Assembly (NCBI RefSeq): GCF_000413855.1
Contig: NZ_ATGG01000011.1
Location: 1-64,000 of the forward strand
Length of the DNA stretch: 64,000 nt
Source of the DNA: Acinetobacter gyllenbergii CIP 110306 = MTCC 11365
GTDB lineage: Bacteria; Pseudomonadota; Gammaproteobacteria; Pseudomonadales; Moraxellaceae
Direction: 5' to 3'
Shown: piece after piece, positions 54,011 to 63,247 of the stretch
Layout: each line of letters starts with the position of its first letter
Position numbering within the stretch: position 1 is the stretch's first letter
Made by a program: the position numbers and the translations under genes
The notes under the pieces: model-generated
What the model was told of the DNA's origin: nothing
Database searches by the model: none
The model's input: only the letters and a program-made list of their open reading frames with translations

Positions 54011-55186
54011 ATGCATACCGTATTTAGCAAGTTAAGTGTAGGATTATTTGCAGCTGGGGTGACACTTCCTAGTTTTGCCACAATGACTTTGGGTGACCCA
54101 AAAACTGATACAGGTGCTGTGACGGTTTCAGGTGCATTGCGAGCCAAATATAATTATAAAGATTATGGTCCAAATATTGACTCGGATAATAGTATTAAGT
54201 TTGATGCTGCGATTGTGAATATCGCTTATGAATCACCTAAAGTATTTGGGAGTGTACAGTGGCGTTGTTATCAATGGTCTGAATTATGTGACTTTTCAAC
54301 CTTAGTGTCGGCCTATGCGGGTTATCGTTTAAACAGTACAGATCATATTACACTGGGCTTACAGCCTGTACCTTTTGGTCCTAGTCGGTTTTGGGATAGC
54401 AGCTTTTATGCAGGACTCAATTATACAATGGGGCTTCAAGATGTACTCAATCTAGGGATTAATTATCATACTGAATTACCTTCAGCCACTAAGATTGATT
54501 TAGCATACTTTTCTCGCGATGGTGGTCATTATACTGGGACCGCAGATAAAGATACGGCTCGTTATTCCGCCAATATGGTGAAAACCAATGATTCTGAAAT
54601 GACAAGTTTAAAAGAAAAAAATATGTTTGTAATGAGAGCCAAACAAGAACTTAGCTTTTTCAATAATGATGACTTAGATATGGCTGTTGGCGGAAGTTAT
54701 TGGTATTCAACACTTGAGAATCAACAGAATCATAAAGACGGCAATCGTAAAGCTTGGTCATTATTTAATACGCTCAACTATCAGAACCTGGGAATAACCC
54801 TGACTGCTGGACAGATCAAAATTGATAACAAGGATGCAATCTCTAATTACTCCACATTTGGTTCATTTGATACCGCGTATAACATTGCAAATAGTGGCAA
54901 TTTTTATTCAGTCGATGTGAATTATACTTTTAAAGATGTCATAAATGGCCTGAATATTACGCCTTATGTGGTCTTAAGCGGATTGGATAAAGATGAGCAG
55001 AATTATAAAAGCTCTCAACGTAATATCATAGGTGCAGCTTGGAACTATAAGCAGATTTCGCTTTATTCAGAATATATCACCAGTAAAAATGACCCATTTA
55101 TTGGCGGAACTGCAAATTCTTTGGCGGGCGGCGATGATGGTCGGTGGAACAAGCTATTGAATGTCATGTTTGTTTATAACTTTTAA
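54011..55186 (+). CDS. Outer-membrane porin-like beta-barrel protein
   Basis: 391 residues. A signal peptide with SFA cleavage region (VGLFAAGVTLPSFA) is followed by alternating beta-strand sequence (GAVTVSGALRAKYNY, NIAYESPKVFGSVQW, ITLGLQPVPFG) and the C-terminal FVYNF, which ends in Phe as barrel proteins do. The family resembles the 391-residue porins seen next to uptake genes in Acinetobacter. It probably lets the osmolyte or its products cross the outer membrane. GGAGAT precedes the ATG. It may have its own promoter. Confidence 0.8.
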   Translation: MHTVFSKLSVGLFAAGVTLPSFATMTLGDPKTDTGAVTVSGALRAKYNYKDYGPNIDSDNSIKFDAAIVNIAYESPKVFGSVQWRCYQWSELCDFSTLVSAYAGYRLNSTDHITLGLQPVPFGPSRFWDSSFYAGLNYTMGLQDVLNLGINYHTELPSATKIDLAYFSRDGGHYTGTADKDTARYSANMVKTNDSEMTSLKEKNMFVMRAKQELSFFNNDDLDMAVGGSYWYSTLENQQNHKDGNRKAWSLFNTLNYQNLGITLTAGQIKIDNKDAISNYSTFGSFDTAYNIANSGNFYSVDVNYTFKDVINGLNITPYVVLSGLDKDEQNYKSSQRNIIGAAWNYKQISLYSEYITSKNDPFIGGTANSLAGGDDGRWNKLLNVMFVYNF

Positions 55187-55266
55187 TAATTTGCAAACAA
55201 TCGTATGAACTCAGTCTTCCGTAGAAAGTTGATTAACCTATTGAAGACGCATTGGAGTGTGGGGCG

Positions 55267-55884
55267 ATGACCTCTTCTTATCTGAGCACATTTCTCTTAT
55301 TTTTCTCATTGTTGAATCCATTTCTGATGAGTGTCTATATGATTGGGTTAATTCGACATACAGAGACCAGAATATTTAATCGTGCTCTGATACAAGGTGG
55401 GCTGATTGCTTATGTTGTGTTTATACTTTTTGCTTGGGGGGGTGAGGCAATTTTTAATAAGTATTTAAATGTACGATTTGAATCATTCCAGATATTTGGT
55501 GGTCTTATTTTTTTGGTCATTGGTTATCGCTATGTTTTCCAAGGGGCAGATACGATTGGTGAAATGCGAGGAGCTCCAGAGCATCTAGCGGGTACAGTAG
55601 CCATGCCTTTTATGATTGGCCCTGGAACAATCAGTGCTGCCGTGGTAACAGGCATGAGGATGTCAATTACTGAAGCAGCAACTGTGATTGCATGTACGCT
55701 ATTTTTAACATGTAGTGTATTAATCGTGATGAAACTCTCGCATGATCATTTGCGTTATAAGCATGCTAAATATATTGATCGTTATTTTGACATTGTTGGC
55801 CGGTTGGCAGCATTGCTTATTGGCACAATTGCAATTGATATGATTGTGAATGGGGTTACCAGATTGGTGATGAAAACGGGTTAG
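55267..55884 (+). CDS. MarC-family membrane protein
   Basis: About 205 residues from ATG 55267, with GGAG upstream; an in-frame ATG at 55252 is possible. Six membrane segments: LFFSLLNPFLMSVYMIG at the N-terminus, and the MarC family's PFMIGPGTISAAV motif near residue 115. MarC proteins have no proven function, despite the old link with multiple antibiotic resistance. It follows the porin by 80 bp; operon membership is unclear. Confidence 0.82.
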   Translation: MTSSYLSTFLLFFSLLNPFLMSVYMIGLIRHTETRIFNRALIQGGLIAYVVFILFAWGGEAIFNKYLNVRFESFQIFGGLIFLVIGYRYVFQGADTIGEMRGAPEHLAGTVAMPFMIGPGTISAAVVTGMRMSITEAATVIACTLFLTCSVLIVMKLSHDHLRYKHAKYIDRYFDIVGRLAALLIGTIAIDMIVNGVTRLVMKTG

Positions 55885-56047
55885 CAGATCTGGCTTGAAT
55901 GCTATTTTTTATGATGGGAAAATTATATTGAGGTGTTCTTTTCAGTTAGTATTATTACTGCAATCGTAAGTCACCATAATAGTGCTGATATTCTGTATAG
56001 GATCTCAAATAACTTAGTCCAGATAAAAAGTATTGCACAGGTAATAT

Positions 56048-56536
56048 ATGATGATTGAGAATTTAAATTTAGCACCTATAGTCGGTGTTGGCGTGATGAT
56101 ATTTGATGATATAGATCAGGTCTTATTGGGCTTGCGTATTAAAGCGGGTGAAGAGGCTTCTTGGTGTTTTCCTGGTGGAAAAATTGAAGCTGGTGAAAGT
56201 TATGAACAATCAGCGCTAAGAGAATTATTAGAAGAAACAGGCTTAAAATTAGAAGAACAGAATATTAAACCATTTACGCTACTTATTAATCAGTCTTCGC
56301 CCGTTGTAAATACTACGGTAGGGCTGTCGTGTCAGTTGCACAATAACAAGATGAAAGCGCAAATTGTGGTCACCGAACCAGATATTTTTGATAAATGGGC
56401 TTGGTTTAGCTTATCAGACTTACCCTCTAATTTATTTCCCGCATCGGAAGCAATGCTAAATGTTTGGAAAGAAGAAAAGCTACATGAGTCATGGATTTCT
56501 TATCCGATCATGGCTTGGGATCACCGTAGACCATGA
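56048..56536 (+). CDS. Nudix hydrolase
   Basis: 162 residues. The Nudix box GGKIEAGESYEQSALRELLEETGL is complete, including REx2EE for Mg2+. It hydrolyses a nucleoside diphosphate linked to another group; the size and GxGVMIFDD lead resemble MutT-like or ADP-ribose-type members. It stands alone between MarC and the MFS gene. Confidence 0.88.
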   Translation: MMIENLNLAPIVGVGVMIFDDIDQVLLGLRIKAGEEASWCFPGGKIEAGESYEQSALRELLEETGLKLEEQNIKPFTLLINQSSPVVNTTVGLSCQLHNNKMKAQIVVTEPDIFDKWAWFSLSDLPSNLFPASEAMLNVWKEEKLHESWISYPIMAWDHRRP

Positions 56537-56852
56537 TTTACTCTGATGAATATATGATTTAAAAAGTTTTTTTAGAGTTTAAACTTTGGAGCTAGGGCCA
56601 TCGCAAAAGATGGTTTTGTGGGACGCGAAAATAAATAATAATGATGAAGTATTATTCACATAGAAATGAACGCAGGCTCTATATTCGGATTTATGTTCAT
56701 CGGATCAATTATTCGAGATAGTTTAGGGGTATGATGCTTGGATACAAGCCAGTATGAATGACGAAAGCATATATGTTTGAATGCGAGTTGAAGCTTCAAA
56801 TAGAACGATATAAGCCGTTATTTCAGGTTTAGCCAACGAATAAAATGAATCA
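56537..56852. other. Intergenic region, nothing recognised
   Basis: About 315 bases. No gene, terminator or clear promoter was identified. Confidence 0.5.
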
Positions 56853-58022
56853 ATGCCATCACTAACCATCAATACCAGACTCGCAGGTTTCTACTTCTTC
56901 TACTACGCCATAGTCGGAACATTCATGCCGTATTGGAACTTGTATCTTCAAGATCAGGGTTTCAATTATCAAGAGATTGGCATTTTATCTTCCATTGCCA
57001 TTATTACCCGTTTTTTTGCACCGCTGATTTGGGGCTGGATTGCCGATAAATCAGGGAAACGAATGCTTTTGGTCCGTATTGCGACATGGATGGAAGCCTG
57101 TATCTGGTTTGCCATCTTCGTCATCCCGAATAGCTTCCAATCAGTGGCTTTATTGATGCTGATTTTCAGCTTCTTCCAAAATGCCATCTTGGCGCAGTTT
57201 GAAGGCGTGACCCTATTTTGGTTAGGTGAAAAACGTGGTGAACTCTATGGCAAAGTACGTAAATGGGGTTCGGTCGGGTTTATTGTGGGTGTATTTGTCA
57301 TCGGGGCTTTGTTGGAAATCATTCCGATTTCAATGCTGCCAATCTTACTGCTCTCTGTTTCGTTTCTGGCTTTCCTCTGGTCATTTAGTATCAAAGAACC
57401 AGAGCATGCACCAAGTTCACAAAAAACACTTGAACCGCTAATGCCGATTTTAAAACGACCTATTGTGGCGGCATTTTTTAGCATTGAATTTATTTTGCTG
57501 TTTTCATTGGCGCCGTTTTATAGCTTTTATAGTAACTATCTAAAAGAAATAGGCTTTAGCACTACACAAATTGGTAGTTTATGGGCGATGGGGGTGATTG
57601 CTGAAATCGTCATGTTTGCTGTGGCACAAAAGCTGTTCTTTACCCGCTTTTCGTGGCGGACGTTGGTGGTGGTTTGCCTTGTTTTGACCAGTCTACGTTG
57701 GTTCTTGGTCGGTATCTTGGAAAGCAATTATATTGGGCAATTGCTTGCTCAATGTTTGCATGCCTTTAGCTTTGGTCTATTCCACTTGATTGCGATGAAA
57801 GTGATTTTCCAAAACTTTACACCCGAGCAGCAAGGCCGAGGACAGGCTTTGTATAGCACCATGTGGGGCTTAGGGGTGGCATCTGGAAGTTTATTGGCAG
57901 GGCACTATTGGCAAATCTTTTCAGGTGCGACCATTTTCTACTGTGCCAGTGTGGTGGTTTTGTTTGGTTTATTACTAGTGCTATGGCTGCCGAATCAAGT
58001 GGAAACAGCAGCCAAAAGTTAA
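56853..58022 (+). CDS. MFS transporter (MFS_1_like)
   Basis: 389 residues, about 12 membrane segments. The loop WGWIADKSGKRMLLVR between helices 2 and 3 is the MFS signature; the pattern of YYAIVGTFMPYWNLYLQDQG resembles the phenylpropionate/nucleoside symporter branch (HcaT-like). The substrate is unknown. It ends 2 bp before the convergent amidase stop. Confidence 0.85.
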   Translation: MPSLTINTRLAGFYFFYYAIVGTFMPYWNLYLQDQGFNYQEIGILSSIAIITRFFAPLIWGWIADKSGKRMLLVRIATWMEACIWFAIFVIPNSFQSVALLMLIFSFFQNAILAQFEGVTLFWLGEKRGELYGKVRKWGSVGFIVGVFVIGALLEIIPISMLPILLLSVSFLAFLWSFSIKEPEHAPSSQKTLEPLMPILKRPIVAAFFSIEFILLFSLAPFYSFYSNYLKEIGFSTTQIGSLWAMGVIAEIVMFAVAQKLFFTRFSWRTLVVVCLVLTSLRWFLVGILESNYIGQLLAQCLHAFSFGLFHLIAMKVIFQNFTPEQQGRGQALYSTMWGLGVASGSLLAGHYWQIFSGATIFYCASVVVLFGLLLVLWLPNQVETAAKS

Positions 58023-58023
58023 G

Positions 58024-59514
58024 CTAGATTTGGATATTCTTATATTGTGGCAGCCACGGTTGTGCTTGTTCTAGTTGAGCAGCAAGTTGCAACAAGCGGT
58101 CTTCACGTCCAAAAGGTGCAATAAACTGGCTACCAAGTGGCATACCGTGTTTATTCCAGAACAAAGGGACTGACATGGCAGGTAGGCCTGTTACATTGGC
58201 GAGCTGGGTAAAAGGTACCCAACTTAAATTGTCCTGCACCATTTTCTCAACCAGTTTACCTTGCGCCAGATAATGCGCTTTACCAACTTTTAACAAGCCT
58301 TTTAGAATGGGTTTTTGCCAAGCGGGTGTGGCGATTTCACCATTTTTGGGTGCGACAGAAGCTGTGGTTGGGGTGAGGTATAAGTCATAATTTTCAAAGA
58401 AAATATTCATCTGGGTACTGTATAGCCCCCAATTATTTAAGGTATGAATATATTCTGTTGCCGTGGTCTTCGCTCCAAAAGCGGCCAAAGCAATTGAATC
58501 GAGTTCAAAATCACGATCAGTCGCGTCTGCCATTTGTTTGATTTGTTTCTGCATATAGGAGAACTGACTGAACCATGTGGTGACGAAATCTTTTGCCAGT
58601 TCCAACCCATCAATTTGCGGACGATCTTCAACCACAATATGACCCAATGATTCCAACAACTTCGCTGTTCGTTGCACGGCTTGGATGGCGTCTTTAGAAA
58701 TCTTGCTGCCAATAGGTGATTGGGTATTGAAAGCAATGCGGAGTTTCTTAGGGGCTTGCTGAATAACATCTAAATATTTTTGTTCAGGCGCTTCAATTCG
58801 AAATAATGAAGTTTGTTCAGGACCTTGCACTGCATCCAGCATGGCTGCACTATCTCGCACGGTTTTGCTGAGTACATGTTGCATAGCAGCGCCGTGCATG
58901 GCTTCACTAAATTGTGGTCCCCACGGTGTACGTCCACGACTTGGCTTTAATCCAAATAAACCACAATAAGAGGCTGGGATACGAATTGAGCCACCACCAT
59001 CGCCAGCACCTGCAATTGGTACTAACCCAGCTGCAACGGCAGACGCTGCACCACCTGAAGAACCACCGCTATTATGTTTTAAATTCCATGGATTGTGGCA
59101 TGCACCCCAAGCATCTGGTTCTGTAATCCCTTTAATACCAAATTCGGGGGTGTTGGTGCGACCAAAGCTAACAATTCCAGCTTGCTCCCAACGATTGACA
59201 ATTTCTGCATTAAAGTCTGGTGTGTAATTGATTTTTTTGAGTGCTTGACTGCCATAAGAGGTGGGCACACCTTGATATTCTTGAAATAGGTCTTTAACTA
59301 AAAATGGAACACCTGCAAATGTACCTGTCAGGTTTTGTTGCGCGCGTTGTTTGGCTTGTTCGTACATTGGGATAATGATGGCATTCAGTTTCGGATTGAC
59401 CTGATTGCTCCGTTCCAATGCAATTTCAAGCAACTCGGAAGGATGAACCTCTTTGTTTTTGACCAACTGGGCTAATCCAAGACCATCGTACTGTATATAT
59501 TCTGAAAATTTCAT
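58024..59514 (-). CDS. Amidase-signature family hydrolase
   Basis: 496 residues. The Ser-cisSer-Lys triad is visible: Lys in FLVKDLFQ, Ser in GDGGGSIRIPAS and HNSGGSSGGAAS. The Gly/Ser-rich core SGGSSGGAASAVAAG is diagnostic. It hydrolyses an amide or related bond; GatA is unlikely because GatB/GatC genes are not adjacent. It could work with the MFS transporter next to it on an imported amide. Confidence 0.88.
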   Translation of the reverse strand: MKFSEYIQYDGLGLAQLVKNKEVHPSELLEIALERSNQVNPKLNAIIIPMYEQAKQRAQQNLTGTFAGVPFLVKDLFQEYQGVPTSYGSQALKKINYTPDFNAEIVNRWEQAGIVSFGRTNTPEFGIKGITEPDAWGACHNPWNLKHNSGGSSGGAASAVAAGLVPIAGAGDGGGSIRIPASYCGLFGLKPSRGRTPWGPQFSEAMHGAAMQHVLSKTVRDSAAMLDAVQGPEQTSLFRIEAPEQKYLDVIQQAPKKLRIAFNTQSPIGSKISKDAIQAVQRTAKLLESLGHIVVEDRPQIDGLELAKDFVTTWFSQFSYMQKQIKQMADATDRDFELDSIALAAFGAKTTATEYIHTLNNWGLYSTQMNIFFENYDLYLTPTTASVAPKNGEIATPAWQKPILKGLLKVGKAHYLAQGKLVEKMVQDNLSWVPFTQLANVTGLPAMSVPLFWNKHGMPLGSQFIAPFGREDRLLQLAAQLEQAQPWLPQYKNIQI

Positions 59515-59717
59515 GGCTTTTATCCCTAAAGCTAAATCTTTATAAAGTAAAAAGTTACATACAAGTTGAAAAATAGCATACCTGAAAAAATGCCAAACTA
59601 AGCAATTAAATGATATGGTAAAAATATTGTGTTTATATGGTTATGAATGCATGTTTTTATCCAAAAATATGCTAATTTAGGCCTATGCACCGTTAGGATG
59701 ACGACTTAATTAAATCT

Positions 59718-60197
59718 ATGAAAAATATTTATATTATTGGATTATTATGGGCTTGCTCAACATGGACTATGGCAGAGACGGTCGTAAATGACAAATCGGC
59801 AATAACACCGCAGCAGATCGCCAAAGCGAATGCAATTCGTGTCACTACTCGTCCAGAAATCATGGGCTTGTGGGGAATGGAAATTCCGAACAATAAAAAA
59901 TGTGTCGAGTACTATAATTTCCGTGGCGCAAGCGATGTTGTAGTTAAAAGTGGACAAGAATGGTCTTATGGCTTATATGACTATCAGCCATCCGAAGATC
60001 ATAAAGAGCGATTACCTGCACTGATTTTACAAATCAAATATGACAATAATGAAATGGACTGTTCGGGTCAAAAGCAAGACCAAACAGGTGAGGTTTCTCA
60101 ATATTTCGTGAAGTGGGCGAATGATTCGACCATCGATTTTTGTGCCAGTGAAAAAGGCGATAAATGCTTTGCAACGCTACGCCGTGTTTTACCTTAA
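59718..60197 (+). CDS. Secreted hypothetical protein
   Basis: 159 residues. An N-terminal signal peptide (IYIIGLLWACSTWTMA) suggests the periplasm. The mature part is charged with four or five Cys residues (KKCVEYYNF, MDCSGQ, DFCASEKGDKCF), possibly two disulphides. I do not recognise the family. It is followed by a strong terminator and is monocistronic. Confidence 0.65.
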   Translation: MKNIYIIGLLWACSTWTMAETVVNDKSAITPQQIAKANAIRVTTRPEIMGLWGMEIPNNKKCVEYYNFRGASDVVVKSGQEWSYGLYDYQPSEDHKERLPALILQIKYDNNEMDCSGQKQDQTGEVSQYFVKWANDSTIDFCASEKGDKCFATLRRVLP

Positions 60198-60211
60198 ATT
60201 GATTGCGTTAT

Positions 60212-60243
60212 AAAAAAAGCCTCTTCAATAAGAGGCTTTTTTT
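60212..60243. terminator. Bidirectional terminator
   Basis: AAAAAAAGCCTCTT pairs with AAGAGGCTTTTTTT around CAAT, between the secreted-protein gene and convergent accC. Confidence 0.95.
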
Positions 60244-60245
60244 AT

Positions 60246-61610
60246 TTAGGCTTTTTCAGCTTGTTGTTCAAGCTGTTTCAGCAAATGTTTTTCAAGATAA
60301 TGAATATCCATTGCCTGTTCACAGAAGTTTTTATCCTTCAAGATCAGATCTTTATGCAATGGAACATTGGTCTTAATACCGGTTAGAATCATTTCATCTA
60401 AAGCTTGGCGCATACGAGCCAAAGAGGTTTCACGATCTTTACCATGCGCAATTAATTTTGCAATCATTGAATCGTAGTAAGGCGGAATGTTATAGCCTTG
60501 ATAAATATGTGAGTCCAAACGGATTCCTGCGCCACCAGGTGCATAGAAACTTTCAATTTTCCCTGGGGATGGCAAGAAGGTGGTTGGATCTTCAGCATTG
60601 ATACGGCATTCAATCGCATGACCTTTAACTTCGATTTGCTCTTGTTCAAGTTCTAGACCTAAACCAGCTGCAATACGAAGTTGCTGTTCAATAATATCAA
60701 CACCAGTCACCATCTCAGTGACCGGATGTTCCACCTGAACACGAGTATTCATCTCGATAAAGAAGAATTCACCATCTTCAAATAAAAACTCGAATGTTCC
60801 AGCACCACGATATTGCATTAACTTACATGCATTGACACAGGCTTCAAGAATATCTGCACGTGCCTGTTCTGGTAAGTTTGGAGCAGGTGCTTCTTCTAGC
60901 ACTTTCTGGTGACGTCGTTGCAAAGAGCAGTCGCGATCATATAAATGGATTGCATGACCATTGCCATCACCGAGAACTTGTACTTCGACATGGCGCGGCT
61001 TCTGTAAGAAACGTTCCATATAAACTGTATCATCACCGAACCACATTTCAGCATCACGTTGTGCCGCTTGAACAGATTCAAGCAGGGTATCAACACGCTC
61101 TACGATACGCATTCCACGACCACCACCACCAGAAGCAGCTTTGACGATCAATGGGAAGCCAATTTCTTTGGCTTCAGCAAGCGCATTGTGAATGGTTACT
61201 GCATGGTCGCAACCTGGTACAGTGGGTACACCTGACTTTTTCATGGCGATAATCGCAGAAACCTTATTCCCCATCAGGCGAATATGTTCAGGACGTGGGC
61301 CAATGAAGATAAAGCCAGAGCTTTCTACAATTTCAGCGAATTCAGCATTTTCAGATAAAAAGCCATAACCAGGGTGGATGGCATCCGCACCAGTAATTTC
61401 CGCAGCAGTAATAATTGCAGGAATATTTAAATAGCTTTCACTACTTGCGCCCGGTCCGATACATACTGCTTCATCAACGAAGCGTAAGTGCATTAAATCT
61501 TTATCGGCATCTGAATAGATACCCACTGTTTTAATGCCAAGAGTTTTACAAGCCCGAGTAATTCGTAAAGCGATTTCACCACGGTTTGCAATTAATACTT
61601 TTTGCAACAT
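60246..61610 (-). CDS. accC: Acetyl-CoA carboxylase, biotin carboxylase subunit
   Basis: 454 residues. ATP-grasp enzyme: [14 protein letters not shown] at the N-terminus, [14 protein letters not shown], the Gly-rich loop [31 protein letters not shown] for the metal and catalytic Arg region, and [10 protein letters not shown]. It carboxylates the biotin on AccB using bicarbonate and ATP in fatty-acid synthesis. It is 17 bp downstream of accB. Confidence 0.97.
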   Translation of the reverse strand: MLQKVLIANRGEIALRITRACKTLGIKTVGIYSDADKDLMHLRFVDEAVCIGPGASSESYLNIPAIITAAEITGADAIHPGYGFLSENAEFAEIVESSGFIFIGPRPEHIRLMGNKVSAIIAMKKSGVPTVPGCDHAVTIHNALAEAKEIGFPLIVKAASGGGGRGMRIVERVDTLLESVQAAQRDAEMWFGDDTVYMERFLQKPRHVEVQVLGDGNGHAIHLYDRDCSLQRRHQKVLEEAPAPNLPEQARADILEACVNACKLMQYRGAGTFEFLFEDGEFFFIEMNTRVQVEHPVTEMVTGVDIIEQQLRIAAGLGLELEQEQIEVKGHAIECRINAEDPTTFLPSPGKIESFYAPGGAGIRLDSHIYQGYNIPPYYDSMIAKLIAHGKDRETSLARMRQALDEMILTGIKTNVPLHKDLILKDKNFCEQAMDIHYLEKHLLKQLEQQAEKA

Positions 61611-61627
61611 AGGAATCCCCAGACTAA

Positions 61628-62047
61628 TTAGGCACGGTAGCGGAAAAGTGGTTGACCGAATTGGATCACTTCACCATTTTTCACTAAAATTTCTTCAATG
61701 ACACCGCTCTTAGTCGCTTCAATCGGGTTCATGATTTTCATCGCTTCGATGATCCCCAATGTTTCACCCGCAGAAACTGTTTGACCTACATTTACGAATG
61801 GCGCTTCGCCTGGACTTGGTGCTGCATAGAACACACCAACCATTGGAGACGTTTCAACAGCACCACGAGGGGTTTTTGCTGCTGGCGCTGGAGCAGAAGC
61901 GGTTGGCGCTGCTGCAACTGGCGCTGCTGCATAAACAGGGGTAGGACGAGTTAATGAGATGGATTGGTCACCTTCCTTAACTTCAATCGCTTGTAAGTCA
62001 GATTCAATCATCAAATCGATGAGTTTCTTGATTTTACGGATATCCAT
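61628..62047 (-). CDS. accB: Acetyl-CoA carboxylase biotin carboxyl carrier protein
   Basis: 139 residues. An N-terminal helix ([20 protein letters not shown]) is followed by an Ala/Pro-rich linker ([18 protein letters not shown]) and the biotinyl domain with [11 protein letters not shown], where the Lys is biotinylated. It carries the carboxyl group between AccC and AccA/D. It lies in the operon aroQ-accB-accC. Confidence 0.97.
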   Translation of the reverse strand: MDIRKIKKLIDLMIESDLQAIEVKEGDQSISLTRPTPVYAAAPVAAAPTASAPAPAAKTPRGAVETSPMVGVFYAAPSPGEAPFVNVGQTVSAGETLGIIEAMKIMNPIEATKSGVIEEILVKNGEVIQFGQPLFRYRA

Positions 62048-62074
62048 GAGTGAGCATTCCTAATGTGTTTAAAA

Positions 62075-62524
62075 TTAGTTAGAAGATTGAATTTTTTCGA
62101 TAGCGTAATCGAGAGCAAAGGAATAACCCTTTGCACCTAAGCCACAAATTACGCCAATGGCTTTATCTGATAAATATGAGTGATGACGGAATGATTCACG
62201 GGCGTGAACATTTGACAAATGAACCTCAATAAATGGGATGGCGACACCAAGTAGGGCATCGCGTAAAGCAACAGATGTGTGGGTCAATGCAGCAGGGTTG
62301 ATGATAATAAATTTCACACCCTCGGTTTGTGCTTGATGAATGCGATCGATAATCGCACCTTCCCAGTTACTCTGAAAAGAATTAAGTGTAAGTGATGCGT
62401 GTTGAGCTTGAGCAGTGAGTTGCTGGTTAATATCATCCAAAGTGAGATAACCATAAACCTCTGGTTCGCGCTTTCCTAGCAAGTTCAAATTCGGTCCGTG
62501 AATCACCAAAATGGTTGAGCTCAT
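62075..62524 (-). CDS. aroQ: Type II 3-dehydroquinate dehydratase
   Basis: 149 residues. [21 protein letters not shown] is the family's N-terminal signature, with catalytic Tyr in PEVYG and His in [12 protein letters not shown]. It converts 3-dehydroquinate to 3-dehydroshikimate in the shikimate pathway. First gene of the aroQ-accB-accC operon; its promoter should be in 62530-62620. Confidence 0.96.
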   Translation of the reverse strand: MSSTILVIHGPNLNLLGKREPEVYGYLTLDDINQQLTAQAQHASLTLNSFQSNWEGAIIDRIHQAQTEGVKFIIINPAALTHTSVALRDALLGVAIPFIEVHLSNVHARESFRHHSYLSDKAIGVICGLGAKGYSFALDYAIEKIQSSN

Positions 62525-63202
62525 TCAGCCTGCTCCAATTCTAAATCTGCAAAAGTTTTTTGCAAGATGTCTGCAAAGTTTGCTTATTATGGCACAAAAT
62601 TCTGCAATTTTTTTATAATTTGTTTTAATCGATGAAGAAATTTGCATGCCAAGCATGCTGCATATAATGAAAACTTTGCAAGGAATTGGCAATGTTAAAA
62701 TATGACAAAATTCAGCGTAATTTAATTTTTAAACATTTTAAACTGAATTGCCCCATTTCGTTCATGGGAATTGTGTAACTCAGCAGTCAAATGATTTAGA
62801 TTTATATCGATTGACCTGACTTAAATATCAGCAAAAAAACAGGTTACTGTGTATCTAAATAAGAAAAATCTTCTGACTTTAAAATAATAACATATTGTTT
62901 TTTCATGTATTAATAATTTTTTTGCAGATGTTCCACTTAAAGTTGAAAAAATCTGCAGATCCACTGTTAGCGACTATACAACCAGAGAAAAGCAAATGAA
63001 ATATTGCCTTGAATGGTATTGACTCTGGTGATTATGGATTGAACGTTTATATGCATGATTCAGTTGGCAGAAATGATGAAATTTCACATTTGAGATGGCA
63101 GTTAATGACATAAAATTGTCCGAAAAAGATATCCATGCTTTGAATAAGATAACACTACTTAAGAGCTTGCTTTTGATTGGGGCAGTCTCTTATGGGTCTT
63201 TC
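62525..63202. other. 680-bp AT-rich intergenic region
   Basis: No gene of quality on either strand. It contains GCATGCCAAGCATGC at 62644-62658 (5-bp inverted repeat) and a TATAAT hexamer at 62663-62668 preceded by TTGCAT with a short 15-bp spacer, a possible plus-strand promoter. The strong plus-strand terminator at 63203 has no recognised gene in front of it. Confidence 0.5.
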
Positions 63203-63237
63203 AAAGCTGTCTTGCTATGTCAAGACAGCTTTTTTTT
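63203..63237 (+). terminator. Strong plus-strand terminator without an assigned gene
   Basis: AAAGCTGTCTTG pairs perfectly with CAAGACAGCTTT around CTATGT, then a run of T. On the minus strand the T-run is weak (TTTGAAAG), so it serves the plus strand better, though it also lies 11 bp after the minus-strand gene at 63248. Confidence 0.88.
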
Positions 63238-63247
63238 AGTTTTGCTT

